Origin: an uncultured Clostridia bacterium
GTDB lineage: Bacteria; Bacillota; Clostridia; Christensenellales; UBA1242
Length of the DNA stretch: 15,927 nt
Reading direction: 5' to 3'
Assembly: GCA_944376785.1 (NCBI GenBank)
Contig: CALWDV010000021.1
Span: forward strand, 1 to 15,927
The notes under the pieces were generated by a model. That model searched no databases and had not been told where the DNA came from. It was given only the letters and a program-made list of their open reading frames with translations. Positions 1-5,755 of this stretch are shown here, one piece after another. Both the position numbers and the translations under genes were made by a program. How positions within the stretch are numbered: position 1 is the stretch's first letter; each line of letters starts with the position of its first letter.

Positions 1-464
1 TAGTTGCTAACAGGTTCAACGTGCACTGCAAACAATTTATCACTACGTTCCTTTAAAACTGCACTTGAAAAAATTAATTTGTTTAAACTTTGTTCTTTAA
101 TGCTATTTAAAACTTTGCAAATTCCATATGTAATTTCATTTTCTTTAATGTTAACAAAAATTATCCAGTTATGTTTGCAAAAAGGGGCAAGTTTTTTAAT
201 TCTGTAATTAAATTTAACCTCTGGAATTGTGTCAGTAAAAAGCGCTATTCTGTAACAATTTGGAATTGTTTTTGCAATAAAATCAATACTGTTTGTAAAA
301 ATAATATTTGGGCGCAATTTGGTCCCTTCTTCTTCGTAAGTGGATAGTTCAGAAAAAAAGTTTAAAAATTGCAAATGTAATTTTTTTGGAAAATTTTCAA
401 ACTCTTTATCCATAAATTCGGTTACTGCTGTTTTGGCAGTTGAAAATGTTACAGTATCTTGCAT
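1..464 (-). CDS. Partial CDS, possible nucleotide-signalling sensor domain protein (C-terminus outside window)
   Basis: The reading frame stays open from the ATG at 464 to the window edge, giving at least 154 residues, so the C-terminus is missing. The start is supported by an AGGGG Shine-Dalgarno just upstream and a promoter at 518-546. The protein begins MQDTVTFSTAKTAV, has no signal peptide or membrane segment, and includes the stretches EEEGTKLRPNIIFTN, NCYRIALFTDT and FCKHNWIIFVNI. The layout (helical N-terminus, then alternating strands with a conserved E-x-G-x(3)-R-P-x-I-I-F-T segment) reminds me of the DACNV-type sensor domains found before diadenylate-cyclase (DisA_N-like) domains. 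This is recollection, not a search result, and the catalytic part would lie outside the window. That it is a real gene is much surer than its function. Confidence 0.8.
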   Translation of the reverse strand, partial: MQDTVTFSTAKTAVTEFMDKEFENFPKKLHLQFLNFFSELSTYEEEGTKLRPNIIFTNSIDFIAKTIPNCYRIALFTDTIPEVKFNYRIKKLAPFCKHNWIIFVNIKENEITYGICKVLNSIKEQSLNKLIFSSAVLKERSDKLFAVHVEPVSN

Positions 465-517
465 AAGCCACCCCTTAATAACACAAAAAACAAAAAAATG
501 TGGTACTTCTTAATAAT

Positions 518-546
518 AAGATAACACATAAATTTTTAATTGTGAA
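518..546 (-). promoter_or_regulatory. Sigma-A-type promoter for the partial gene at 464
   Basis: Read on the minus strand, TTCACA (541-546) is followed after 17 bases by TATCTT (518-523). It lies about 54 bases upstream of the ATG at 464, leaving a leader of about 45 bases that contains the ribosome site. Matches to consensus are 5/6 and 4/6. Confidence 0.5.
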
Positions 547-719
547 ACGAAAAATTGAAATTTTTTATATTTATTCATAATTATGTATATACTTGAATTT
601 TTAAGAACTAAAATTTGAACGATTTTCACTAAAAATGTTTTTTTGTTTCGTTTGTACATTTTGTCATAAATACATTTTCTAACAAAGCAAAATGTTTTTA
701 TGTTAGTTTTTTAATTTTT

Positions 720-755
720 ATGAATAAAAATAAAAGCGCAACCAAACGTTGCACT
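720..755 (-). terminator. Intrinsic terminator after the YdjG-like gene
   Basis: On the minus strand an 8-base stem (AGTGCAAC / GTTGCGCT, one G-U pair; arms 748-755 and 735-742) with a 5-base loop is followed by a T-rich run (TTTATTTTTATT). It starts 8 bases after the stop codon of the gene ending at 763. Confidence 0.8.
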
Positions 756-762
756 TTATAAT

Positions 763-1830
763 TTAAATAAAAAATTTATAAACAAAATAGCCAATCACTC
801 CAACAACAGCCAACACACCAAGCACTGCTCCAAAAATTTTCCAGCCAGACCTTGGAACTTTGCCTGTAACATATCCATTATATCCATTAACTAAAAATCT
901 ATATTTTTTGTTTTGATATTTAAAATTGCAAACCCAAACAGGTAAATAAATATAACGCCACATAATTGAGTTAAATAAACTAGAAACATTAAAATATTCA
1001 TAACTATCGTAGTTATATTTTAATTTTGCTGTTTGTTCAACTTCGTTCTTAGCATTAACTTTTGCAACATCAAATGCTTTATGCACATCAATATCAAAAC
1101 CAGAACTTAAAAACCCAAGCAAATATTCTGGACTATAAACCTTTAAAGTTTCAATTCCATAGTTTCCAAGTTCTAAAATTTCACTTTGTGAAATTTGATT
1201 GTTTCCTGCAATTAAATAATCCTTAAAAACATCAAACTGTGTTCCTGAAAAAGGGTGCCTAGTTGTGTATGTGTTATGATGTGCAATTTTTGTTCCGTTT
1301 GGGCCACTGGAATATGTTACATTAGTGTGAGTGTTAATGCCAACTCCTTTTATGGTTGAATTAACATTAAAGTCAAAATCCCAACAAGGAAAATAAACAC
1401 CTTCCATTTTATTAATTTTTGCATTGCTTTTTAACTTGTTTGGCACAAATTTTCTAGTTTTAATCCATTGCTTATATTTTGCTAGTGCCATTTGTTTTGA
1501 AATTTTAAAAGGCACAACAGCATCGGGTTCAAATTCAACTGCTTCGGCAAGTGAATGCAAATTAGTTGAACCACAATATGGGCACACACCTGAAACTTTG
1601 TCTTCGTTAATGTTACTTTTTGCTCCGCAATTTTCACACTCATAAACCATTGAGGCATTGCTATTTTTTAAAACTTTGCTTTTTGGGTTATATTCTTTTT
1701 TTACGCTTGTTTCACTATTTTGAATGCTTTTAGTTGAGCCACATTGATTGCAATATAAAGTTTGTGTTTCTGGATTAAACACATAAGAAAATCCACAAGA
1801 AGAACATTTGCTGTTTAATTTTTTACTCAT
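763..1830 (-). CDS. YdjG-like double zinc-ribbon membrane protein
   Basis: This 355-residue protein opens with two zinc ribbons (Cys 9, 12, 27, 30 and Cys 65, 68, 83, 86). A soluble region follows with the stretches PFKISK (107-112), GVYFPCWDFDF (144-154) and YLPVW (295-299), and it ends in one hydrophobic helix (about 331-354), so the bulk should face the cytoplasm as a tail-anchored protein. The arrangement and length resemble B. subtilis YdjG, which acts with YdjH, the SPFH protein YdjI and PspA in a membrane-stress complex. Close relatives are sometimes mislabelled as PriA helicase because of the zinc ribbons; no helicase motifs are present. The start ATG has AGGA six bases upstream. It is the last gene of the operon, 52 bases after the SPFH gene, with a hairpin in that gap. 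The family assignment is by resemblance; the exact biochemical role is unknown. Confidence 0.85.
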   Translation of the reverse strand: MSKKLNSKCSSCGFSYVFNPETQTLYCNQCGSTKSIQNSETSVKKEYNPKSKVLKNSNASMVYECENCGAKSNINEDKVSGVCPYCGSTNLHSLAEAVEFEPDAVVPFKISKQMALAKYKQWIKTRKFVPNKLKSNAKINKMEGVYFPCWDFDFNVNSTIKGVGINTHTNVTYSSGPNGTKIAHHNTYTTRHPFSGTQFDVFKDYLIAGNNQISQSEILELGNYGIETLKVYSPEYLLGFLSSGFDIDVHKAFDVAKVNAKNEVEQTAKLKYNYDSYEYFNVSSLFNSIMWRYIYLPVWVCNFKYQNKKYRFLVNGYNGYVTGKVPRSGWKIFGAVLGVLAVVGVIGYFVYKFFI

Positions 1831-1847
1831 AATTAATCCTTATTTTA

Positions 1848-1877
1848 AAAAAGCCCTTTTATTTTTAAGGGCTTTTT
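1848..1877 (-). terminator. Intercistronic hairpin between SPFH and YdjG-like genes
   Basis: A perfect 11-base stem (arms 1848-1858 and 1867-1877, core AAGCCCTT / AAGGGCTT) with an 8-base loop is followed on the minus strand by TTTTTT that runs into the leader of the next gene. It has the form of an intrinsic terminator. Because no good promoter is evident between it and the downstream ATG at 1830, it probably acts as a partial terminator or RNA-stability element that lowers expression of the downstream gene. Confidence 0.7.
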
Positions 1878-1882
1878 AATTA

Positions 1883-3001
1883 TTATAGTTTTTCTCCGCA
1901 ATTTGAACAAAATTTTCCAGTACCACCATTTTCAAAACCACATTTTTTGCAAACTCTTTTTGTGTTTTGACTTTTTCCACATTCTGGGCAAAACTTTGCT
2001 TTTGCACTTATTTCTGCACCACAATTAACACATTTCTTTTTCCCAGCAACCACAAATTTATGACCACATTCTGGGCAAAACTTTGCTTTTGCATTTAAAG
2101 ATGCTCCACATTCTGGGCATTCTTTTTTTGAACCGGTTGATTTTAAACCTTCGCTTAAAATCTCACCCATTGCAACACCAGAACCTAAGCCAACACCCAT
2201 ACCTGCCATATTGTTTCCGTTTGGATTGTTAGCACTTTCTCTTAATGCGTGTGCTGCTTGATATTTAATGAAGGTGTCCATTGTGTCACCCATAACACCC
2301 ATTGAACTACGTGTGTCAATCGCTTTTTCAACTTCTTCTGGGAAAGAAATGTTTTCAATAACTAAATTAGTTAAAGTTAAACCAAGTTTGTTAAATTCAG
2401 CATTAACCATTCCTTGTGCAACCTTGTTAAATTCTAACAAGTTACAAGCAAGGTCTAATGCAGAAATTTTAGATTCTGCAATAGTGTCTGAAATGCTTGC
2501 AACTAACATACTTTTTAAATAACTTGTTATGTCTTCTGTTTTAAAAGTGGAATTTGTTCCAAACAATTCTTTTAAGAAAACAACAGGGTCGGTTACTTTA
2601 AAAGCATATGTACCATAACTTCTAATTCTTATTGTTCCAAAATCTTTATCACGCATGGTAATTGGATTGCTTGTTCCCCATTTAATGTTTGTGAATTGTT
2701 TAGTGTTAATAAAATAAACATCTGCATAAAATGGAGAGTTAAAACCATATGGCAAACTTAAAAGTTTTGTTAAAAATGGTAAGTTTGATGTTGTTAACTT
2801 ATGATATCCTGGTTCAAAAACATCGGCAATTTTCCCTTTGTTAACAAACACTGCCACCTGACTTTCCCTAACAGTTAGTTTGCTTCCCATCATTATTTGA
2901 CGACCGTCCATTGGATATTTATAAACCAATGTATTTTTAGAATCGTCAGTCCATTCCAAAGATTTTAATAATTGGCTTTTTGTGAAACTAAATAATCCCA
3001 T
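1883..3001 (-). CDS. SPFH (band 7) protein, YdjI-like, with three C-terminal zinc ribbons
   Basis: A 372-residue protein without a signal peptide or transmembrane helix. Residues about 30-235 match the SPFH/YdjI type (sometimes annotated 'virion core protein'): YKYP and GSKLTVRESQVAVFVNKG near the start, then FEPGYHKL, then a long helical part. A Gly/Met-rich linker (258-283) leads to three tandem zinc ribbons (Cys 295/298/309/312; 324/327/338/341; 351/354/365/368). The third has a different spacer (FENGGTG) from the first two, which share AKAKFCPECG and look like a recent duplication. In B. subtilis, YdjI recruits PspA to the membrane together with YdjG/YdjH. Here the anchored protein upstream and the YdjG-like protein downstream could supply the membrane attachment. 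The ATG sits 14 bases after the preceding stop, with AGGAG upstream, so it is co-transcribed with the gene before it. Confidence 0.93.
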   Translation of the reverse strand: MGLFSFTKSQLLKSLEWTDDSKNTLVYKYPMDGRQIMMGSKLTVRESQVAVFVNKGKIADVFEPGYHKLTTSNLPFLTKLLSLPYGFNSPFYADVYFINTKQFTNIKWGTSNPITMRDKDFGTIRIRSYGTYAFKVTDPVVFLKELFGTNSTFKTEDITSYLKSMLVASISDTIAESKISALDLACNLLEFNKVAQGMVNAEFNKLGLTLTNLVIENISFPEEVEKAIDTRSSMGVMGDTMDTFIKYQAAHALRESANNPNGNNMAGMGVGLGSGVAMGEILSEGLKSTGSKKECPECGASLNAKAKFCPECGHKFVVAGKKKCVNCGAEISAKAKFCPECGKSQNTKRVCKKCGFENGGTGKFCSNCGEKL

Positions 3002-3015
3002 TTAAAACTCCTTTA

Positions 3016-3456
3016 TTATCTTAAAATAACATCACCAGAAACGGCACAAACTGTGTCACCTTCAGCAAGCACAATTTCTTGATTGTGTTTATATTCTCTA
3101 ACATAAATTCCCACTCTAATATTAAAAGCATCCTGATTTTCATTGTTAGAAAGCATAATATATTTTCCTGGTTTAATTTCACCATCAACAGAAACTTTAT
3201 AAGGAGTGTTTTGTTTTAAAATTAAGTCGTTTTGTTGGAAAGTTGCATTAACAGCTCCACTTTCTTGTTCAGGATTTGTTTCCATTGTGTAGCGAACATC
3301 ATCAATAATTTCTAAATTCTTTTCAGTTTTTTCTTGTTCAATTTTTTCTTCTGCTTGTTTGCGTTTTTTGTTTCTTCTAACTTTTATTATCATTAAAGCA
3401 ACATAGCCAAGTAAAGCCACGCCCAAGCCAATATACAAATAATAAATTGGATCCAT
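3016..3456 (-). CDS. Small membrane-anchored protein with C-terminal beta domain, first gene of SPFH operon
   Basis: A 146-residue protein with an N-terminal hydrophobic helix (about 4-24) followed by a basic stop-transfer stretch (VRRNKKRK), a charged helical linker (31-50), and a C-terminal domain of about 65 residues with the pattern EIKPGKYIML ... IYVREY ... LAEGDTV ... LR. That pattern resembles the small beta domain seen in many Gram-positive surface and membrane proteins (I-x-P/A-G-x-Y ... L-x-x-G-D-x-V). The positive residues after the helix suggest the C-terminal domain is cytoplasmic. The start is supported by AGGAGA seven bases before the ATG. It precedes the SPFH gene by only 14 bases, so a role as membrane partner of the SPFH protein (the position YdjH fills in Bacillus) is a reasonable inference, but I see no sequence similarity to YdjH that I can vouch for. 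Confidence 0.82.
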   Translation of the reverse strand: MDPIYYLYIGLGVALLGYVALMIIKVRRNKKRKQAEEKIEQEKTEKNLEIIDDVRYTMETNPEQESGAVNATFQQNDLILKQNTPYKVSVDGEIKPGKYIMLSNNENQDAFNIRVGIYVREYKHNQEIVLAEGDTVCAVSGDVILR

Positions 3457-3487
3457 TTACCCATCTCCTACAATTATTTACTTTTTT

Positions 3488-3516
3488 ATTTTATCACATA
3501 TTTATTATAACTTAAA
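3488..3516 (-). promoter_or_regulatory. Candidate extended -10 promoter for the SPFH operon
   Basis: On the minus strand an extended -10 (TGATAAAAT; hexamer 3488-3493) lies 17 bases after a weak TTTAAG (3511-3516). The predicted start, about 3481, gives a 25-base leader that keeps the AGGAGA ribosome site at 3464-3469. The same TGTGATA(A/T)AAT core occurs upstream of genes starting at 5668 and 14852. Confidence 0.45.
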
Positions 3517-3548
3517 ACAAATAACATTATTTATTATTAAAATTCTTT

Positions 3549-3588
3549 CTATAAAACATTAGTTTTGCCTATAAAATATTAGTTTTAC
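3549..3588. repeat. Two tandem 20-base direct repeats upstream of the SPFH operon
   Basis: Units 3549-3568 and 3569-3588 match at 18 of 20 positions and abut exactly. The core of each is AAAAYATTAGTTTT; in the first unit AAAAC and GTTTT are inverted arms around ATTA. They lie 33-72 bases upstream of the -35 region of the operon at 3456, so they could bind a regulator or be a chance low-complexity duplication. Confidence 0.6.
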
Positions 3589-3602
3589 ACTCTTTATAAT
3601 AT

Positions 3603-3634
3603 TATTAAAATAAAAAAGAGTGCAAAACACTCTT
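3603..3634 (-). terminator. Intrinsic terminator after the kinase-like pair
   Basis: On the minus strand AAGAGTG / CACTCTT (arms 3628-3634 and 3616-3622) forms a perfect 7-base stem with a 5-base loop, followed by TTTTTATTTT. It begins 8 bases after the stop codon at 3642. Confidence 0.8.
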
Positions 3635-3641
3635 ATATTAT

Positions 3642-4595
3642 TTATTTATTTTTTATTCTGTTTTGTGAATCAAAAATATAGTTAAATTTTTCGTTTAACA
3701 AATTTGTTCCAACAGCATATGTTAAAATTGGCTTAATTGTTTCAATTTCTATTTTAATTCCAAACGAACTAACTGCGTCAATTAGTTTTTTATAAATTTC
3801 AACATTGTTCTTGTTAAATTCTTTTATTTGACCATTTGTCAAATAATCACAAAATAAATCGGCACTTGAAAAAGGAAACAAAAAATCTTTAACAACAGAA
3901 TTAAAATCATATGGTTTTTTCATTCCCCCACTTAGCCATTGTTCATAATCTAAATCAATTAGTGTAAAACCATCTTCACCCACCAATATATTTCCTGAAT
4001 GATTATCAAAAAACTTTAATCCATGTCTGTTAAGAATTAGAAAAGTGTTAAACAGTTCATCGTAACATTTTTGTGGCAAAGTTAACATTAATTTTTGTTT
4101 TGATAAATTATATTTATAAATTTCTTTGCCCAATTTTTTTTCATTCTCGGCACTAATTGATGTGTTAGGATAAAATTCAAAACCTAAAACTTTTTTTGAA
4201 AAAGTTTGTAAATTTGCAATCGAAATTTCACTTCCATAAAAACGTTCCTGAATTTCAATTATTCGTTGGTTAGAGTAAAATTTGCAAAAAGTTTTAGCAA
4301 TTTTTGCTCCTTCATTAATTAACTGCTGGTTTAAGTTTACCAAACCATTAGCATCTGTTAATTCATTAAACGCTTCTGGTTTTTTTACAGGCAATTTTGA
4401 TTTTAACATTGCAAAAACTTTTTTATCACCAAAAAACACACATTCCTTGCACGCACCTTCCGAGTCAACACCATTTTTTTTAATGGCAGAAATAACTTCT
4501 GCATTTAACTGCTTGTTGCCAGTTTTAATTTGGCTAGGTGATACAGTTTTTCCATTTAACCTATTAAAATAATCAACTAATTCTTTGTTTGCCAT
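3642..4595 (-). CDS. Divergent kinase-fold (phosphotransferase-like) protein, paralogue B
   Basis: A soluble 317-residue protein. Residues 195-218 read FFDNHSGNILV...LIDLDYE: Asp197 and Asn202 are five apart as in the kinase catalytic loop (D-x4-N), and Asp214, twelve further on, fits the metal-binding 'DFG' position. Upstream, a strand ending in FAMLK (Lys65) could be the ATP-binding lysine, and IIEIQERFYG (112-121) resembles the hinge of aminoglycoside/choline-kinase-like enzymes. It shares this whole layout with its neighbour at 4604-5668, including G-A-x-K-x-C-x-F-F before the lysine strand and LP..CYDEL/LP..AYDKL before the catalytic loop. The gap to that gene is 8 bases, so they form one transcript. 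The best AGGAAA is 15 bases before the ATG and lies inside the upstream gene's last codons, so translation may be coupled. The substrate is unknown. I do not recognise a named family. Confidence 0.85.
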   Translation of the reverse strand: MANKELVDYFNRLNGKTVSPSQIKTGNKQLNAEVISAIKKNGVDSEGACKECVFFGDKKVFAMLKSKLPVKKPEAFNELTDANGLVNLNQQLINEGAKIAKTFCKFYSNQRIIEIQERFYGSEISIANLQTFSKKVLGFEFYPNTSISAENEKKLGKEIYKYNLSKQKLMLTLPQKCYDELFNTFLILNRHGLKFFDNHSGNILVGEDGFTLIDLDYEQWLSGGMKKPYDFNSVVKDFLFPFSSADLFCDYLTNGQIKEFNKNNVEIYKKLIDAVSSFGIKIEIETIKPILTYAVGTNLLNEKFNYIFDSQNRIKNK

Positions 4596-4603
4596 TTTAT
4601 ATT

Positions 4604-5668
4604 TTAAATTTTTCCTTTATTAATTGTGCTGTTTAACTGTGGTTTTATTACTTCATAATAATCTTCAAAATTAGGAAATAATGTTTGCAATAAATATTTG
4701 CAATTCCCATTTTCCAATGAAAAACTTAAATTCAAATTTGAAATTGCCTGAACAACCTTTTTAAGAATTTTAACATCATTATGTTTTAATGTTTCAATTT
4801 GAGTATTATTTAAAAATGTTGAAAAATCTCTGCTTGAAATAAAAGGATATAAAAACGCTTCACAAAGTTGTTCTTCATTTTTTTTAAATATTGCTGAAAC
4901 CCTTGGGTTTATACAAAAACCATATTTTTCAATTCTATTAACAACATCATCATCTGTGCATTTTTTACCTGTTATCATTTCCAAATCGCTTCGCATACAT
5001 CTTAATGCACTTTCATAATCAATATCAATTAAACAAAAACCAGTTTTATTAACTAAAACATTTCCTGTGTTTGTGTCAATATATCTAAAACCTAAATCAA
5101 CTAACAATTTTAAATCGGTTAAAAGTTTATCATATGCTTCTTGTGGCAATTTTAACAAAATTTGTTGGTTGTTTAAGTTGTAGTTAAAAACATAGTTGCC
5201 AATTTTTTTAATTTCTTCTGCTGTTAACTTAATGTTTTTTGAAGTTATATTTTCTTCTAAATTTAAAGCATTTTTTACAACTGTTTTTTTAACCGACAAA
5301 TAAATTTGCAAGCCACTTCCCCTATCAAACACTTCATAAAATTTTTTATCTGCAAAAAACATTGTGTAAAGTTTTGGTGTTGAAACACCTTTTGAAATTA
5401 AAAAACGATTTAAACGAATGCTGTTATCAACAATATTTTGTGGTTGGTTAACCACAGTTTCTTTGTTTTTTAACAAAGCATAATTTTGTTTTTCACAACT
5501 AAAAAACGTGCAGGTTTTTGTGGCACCTTCGGCATTATAATTTTTTTGTGACATCTTTAACGCAACATAAAAAGATTTTGCTGTTTTATCTTTAACATTA
5601 TCACCTGTTTCACTTAATAACGCTTTACCTTTTATTGAGTTAAAAAATTCTTCTAATTTGCTTGTCAT
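4604..5668 (-). CDS. Divergent kinase-fold (phosphotransferase-like) protein, paralogue A, leaderless start
   Basis: A soluble 354-residue protein. The active-site signature reads YIDTNTGNVLV...FCLIDIDYE: Asp198, Asn203 (+5) and Asp215 (+12 from Asn) fit a kinase catalytic loop and metal site. NYALLK (Lys67) may be the ATP-binding lysine. The segment NRFLISKGVSTPKLY (87-101) followed by FYEVFDRGSG (110-119) looks like the alpha-C-to-hinge region of aminoglycoside-phosphotransferase-like enzymes. Compared with its neighbour it has an insertion after the DYE motif (about 221-262). The ATG is confirmed by N-terminal similarity to the paralogue (MTSKLEEFFNSIKGK against MANKELVDYFNRLNGK), yet there is no ribosome site: a TATAAT ends six bases before it. 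It is the first gene of a two-gene transcript. Its substrate and whether it is catalytically active are unknown. Confidence 0.87.
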   Translation of the reverse strand: MTSKLEEFFNSIKGKALLSETGDNVKDKTAKSFYVALKMSQKNYNAEGATKTCTFFSCEKQNYALLKNKETVVNQPQNIVDNSIRLNRFLISKGVSTPKLYTMFFADKKFYEVFDRGSGLQIYLSVKKTVVKNALNLEENITSKNIKLTAEEIKKIGNYVFNYNLNNQQILLKLPQEAYDKLLTDLKLLVDLGFRYIDTNTGNVLVNKTGFCLIDIDYESALRCMRSDLEMITGKKCTDDDVVNRIEKYGFCINPRVSAIFKKNEEQLCEAFLYPFISSRDFSTFLNNTQIETLKHNDVKILKKVVQAISNLNLSFSLENGNCKYLLQTLFPNFEDYYEVIKPQLNSTINKGKI

Positions 5669-5674
5669 ATAAAT

Positions 5675-5704
5675 ATTATATCACACACTAAACACATTTT
5701 TCAA
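5675..5704 (-). promoter_or_regulatory. Promoter giving a leaderless mRNA for the kinase-like pair
   Basis: On the minus strand TTGAAA (5699-5704), an 18-base spacer and a perfect extended -10 (TGATATAAT, hexamer 5675-5680) lie directly upstream of the ATG at 5668. Counting the usual 6-7 bases from the -10 puts transcription start on the A of the ATG. No Shine-Dalgarno sequence exists between the -10 and the ATG. Confidence 0.7.
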
Positions 5705-5715
5705 TAGTGCTAGTT

Positions 5716-5749
5716 AAACAAAAAAAGCACAAAAATGTTTGTGCTTTTT
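5716..5749 (-). terminator. Intrinsic terminator after the P-type ATPase
   Basis: A perfect 12-base stem (arms 5722-5733 and 5738-5749, core AGCACAAA / TTTGTGCT) with a 4-base loop is followed on the minus strand by TTTTTTTGTTT. It begins 6 bases after the ATPase stop codon and isolates that gene from the kinase-like pair, whose -35 starts about 12 bases further on. Confidence 0.88.
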
Positions 5750-5755
5750 GTTTTT

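Larger units (their letters stand above)
465..762. other. Non-coding A+T-rich gap between the partial gene and the YdjG-like gene
   Basis: About 300 bases. It holds the promoter for the leftward gene (518-546) and the terminator of the gene on its right (735-755). The rest (roughly 550-720) is A+T-rich sequence with no open frame having a ribosome site, no RNA gene and no clear repeat. Confidence 0.6.

Noticed and set aside
4..207. 67-residue plus-strand frame at the left edge
   Set aside because: It lies opposite a longer minus-strand frame that has a promoter and ribosome site; it has neither.
763..1830. PriA helicase (label often given to similar zinc-ribbon proteins)
   Set aside because: There are no Walker A/B or helicase motifs, and the protein has a C-terminal membrane helix.
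1883..3001. Annotation of the SPFH protein as a viral core protein
   Set aside because: That label comes from an old database name for this family; there are no viral neighbours and the sequence is a bacterial SPFH/YdjI type.
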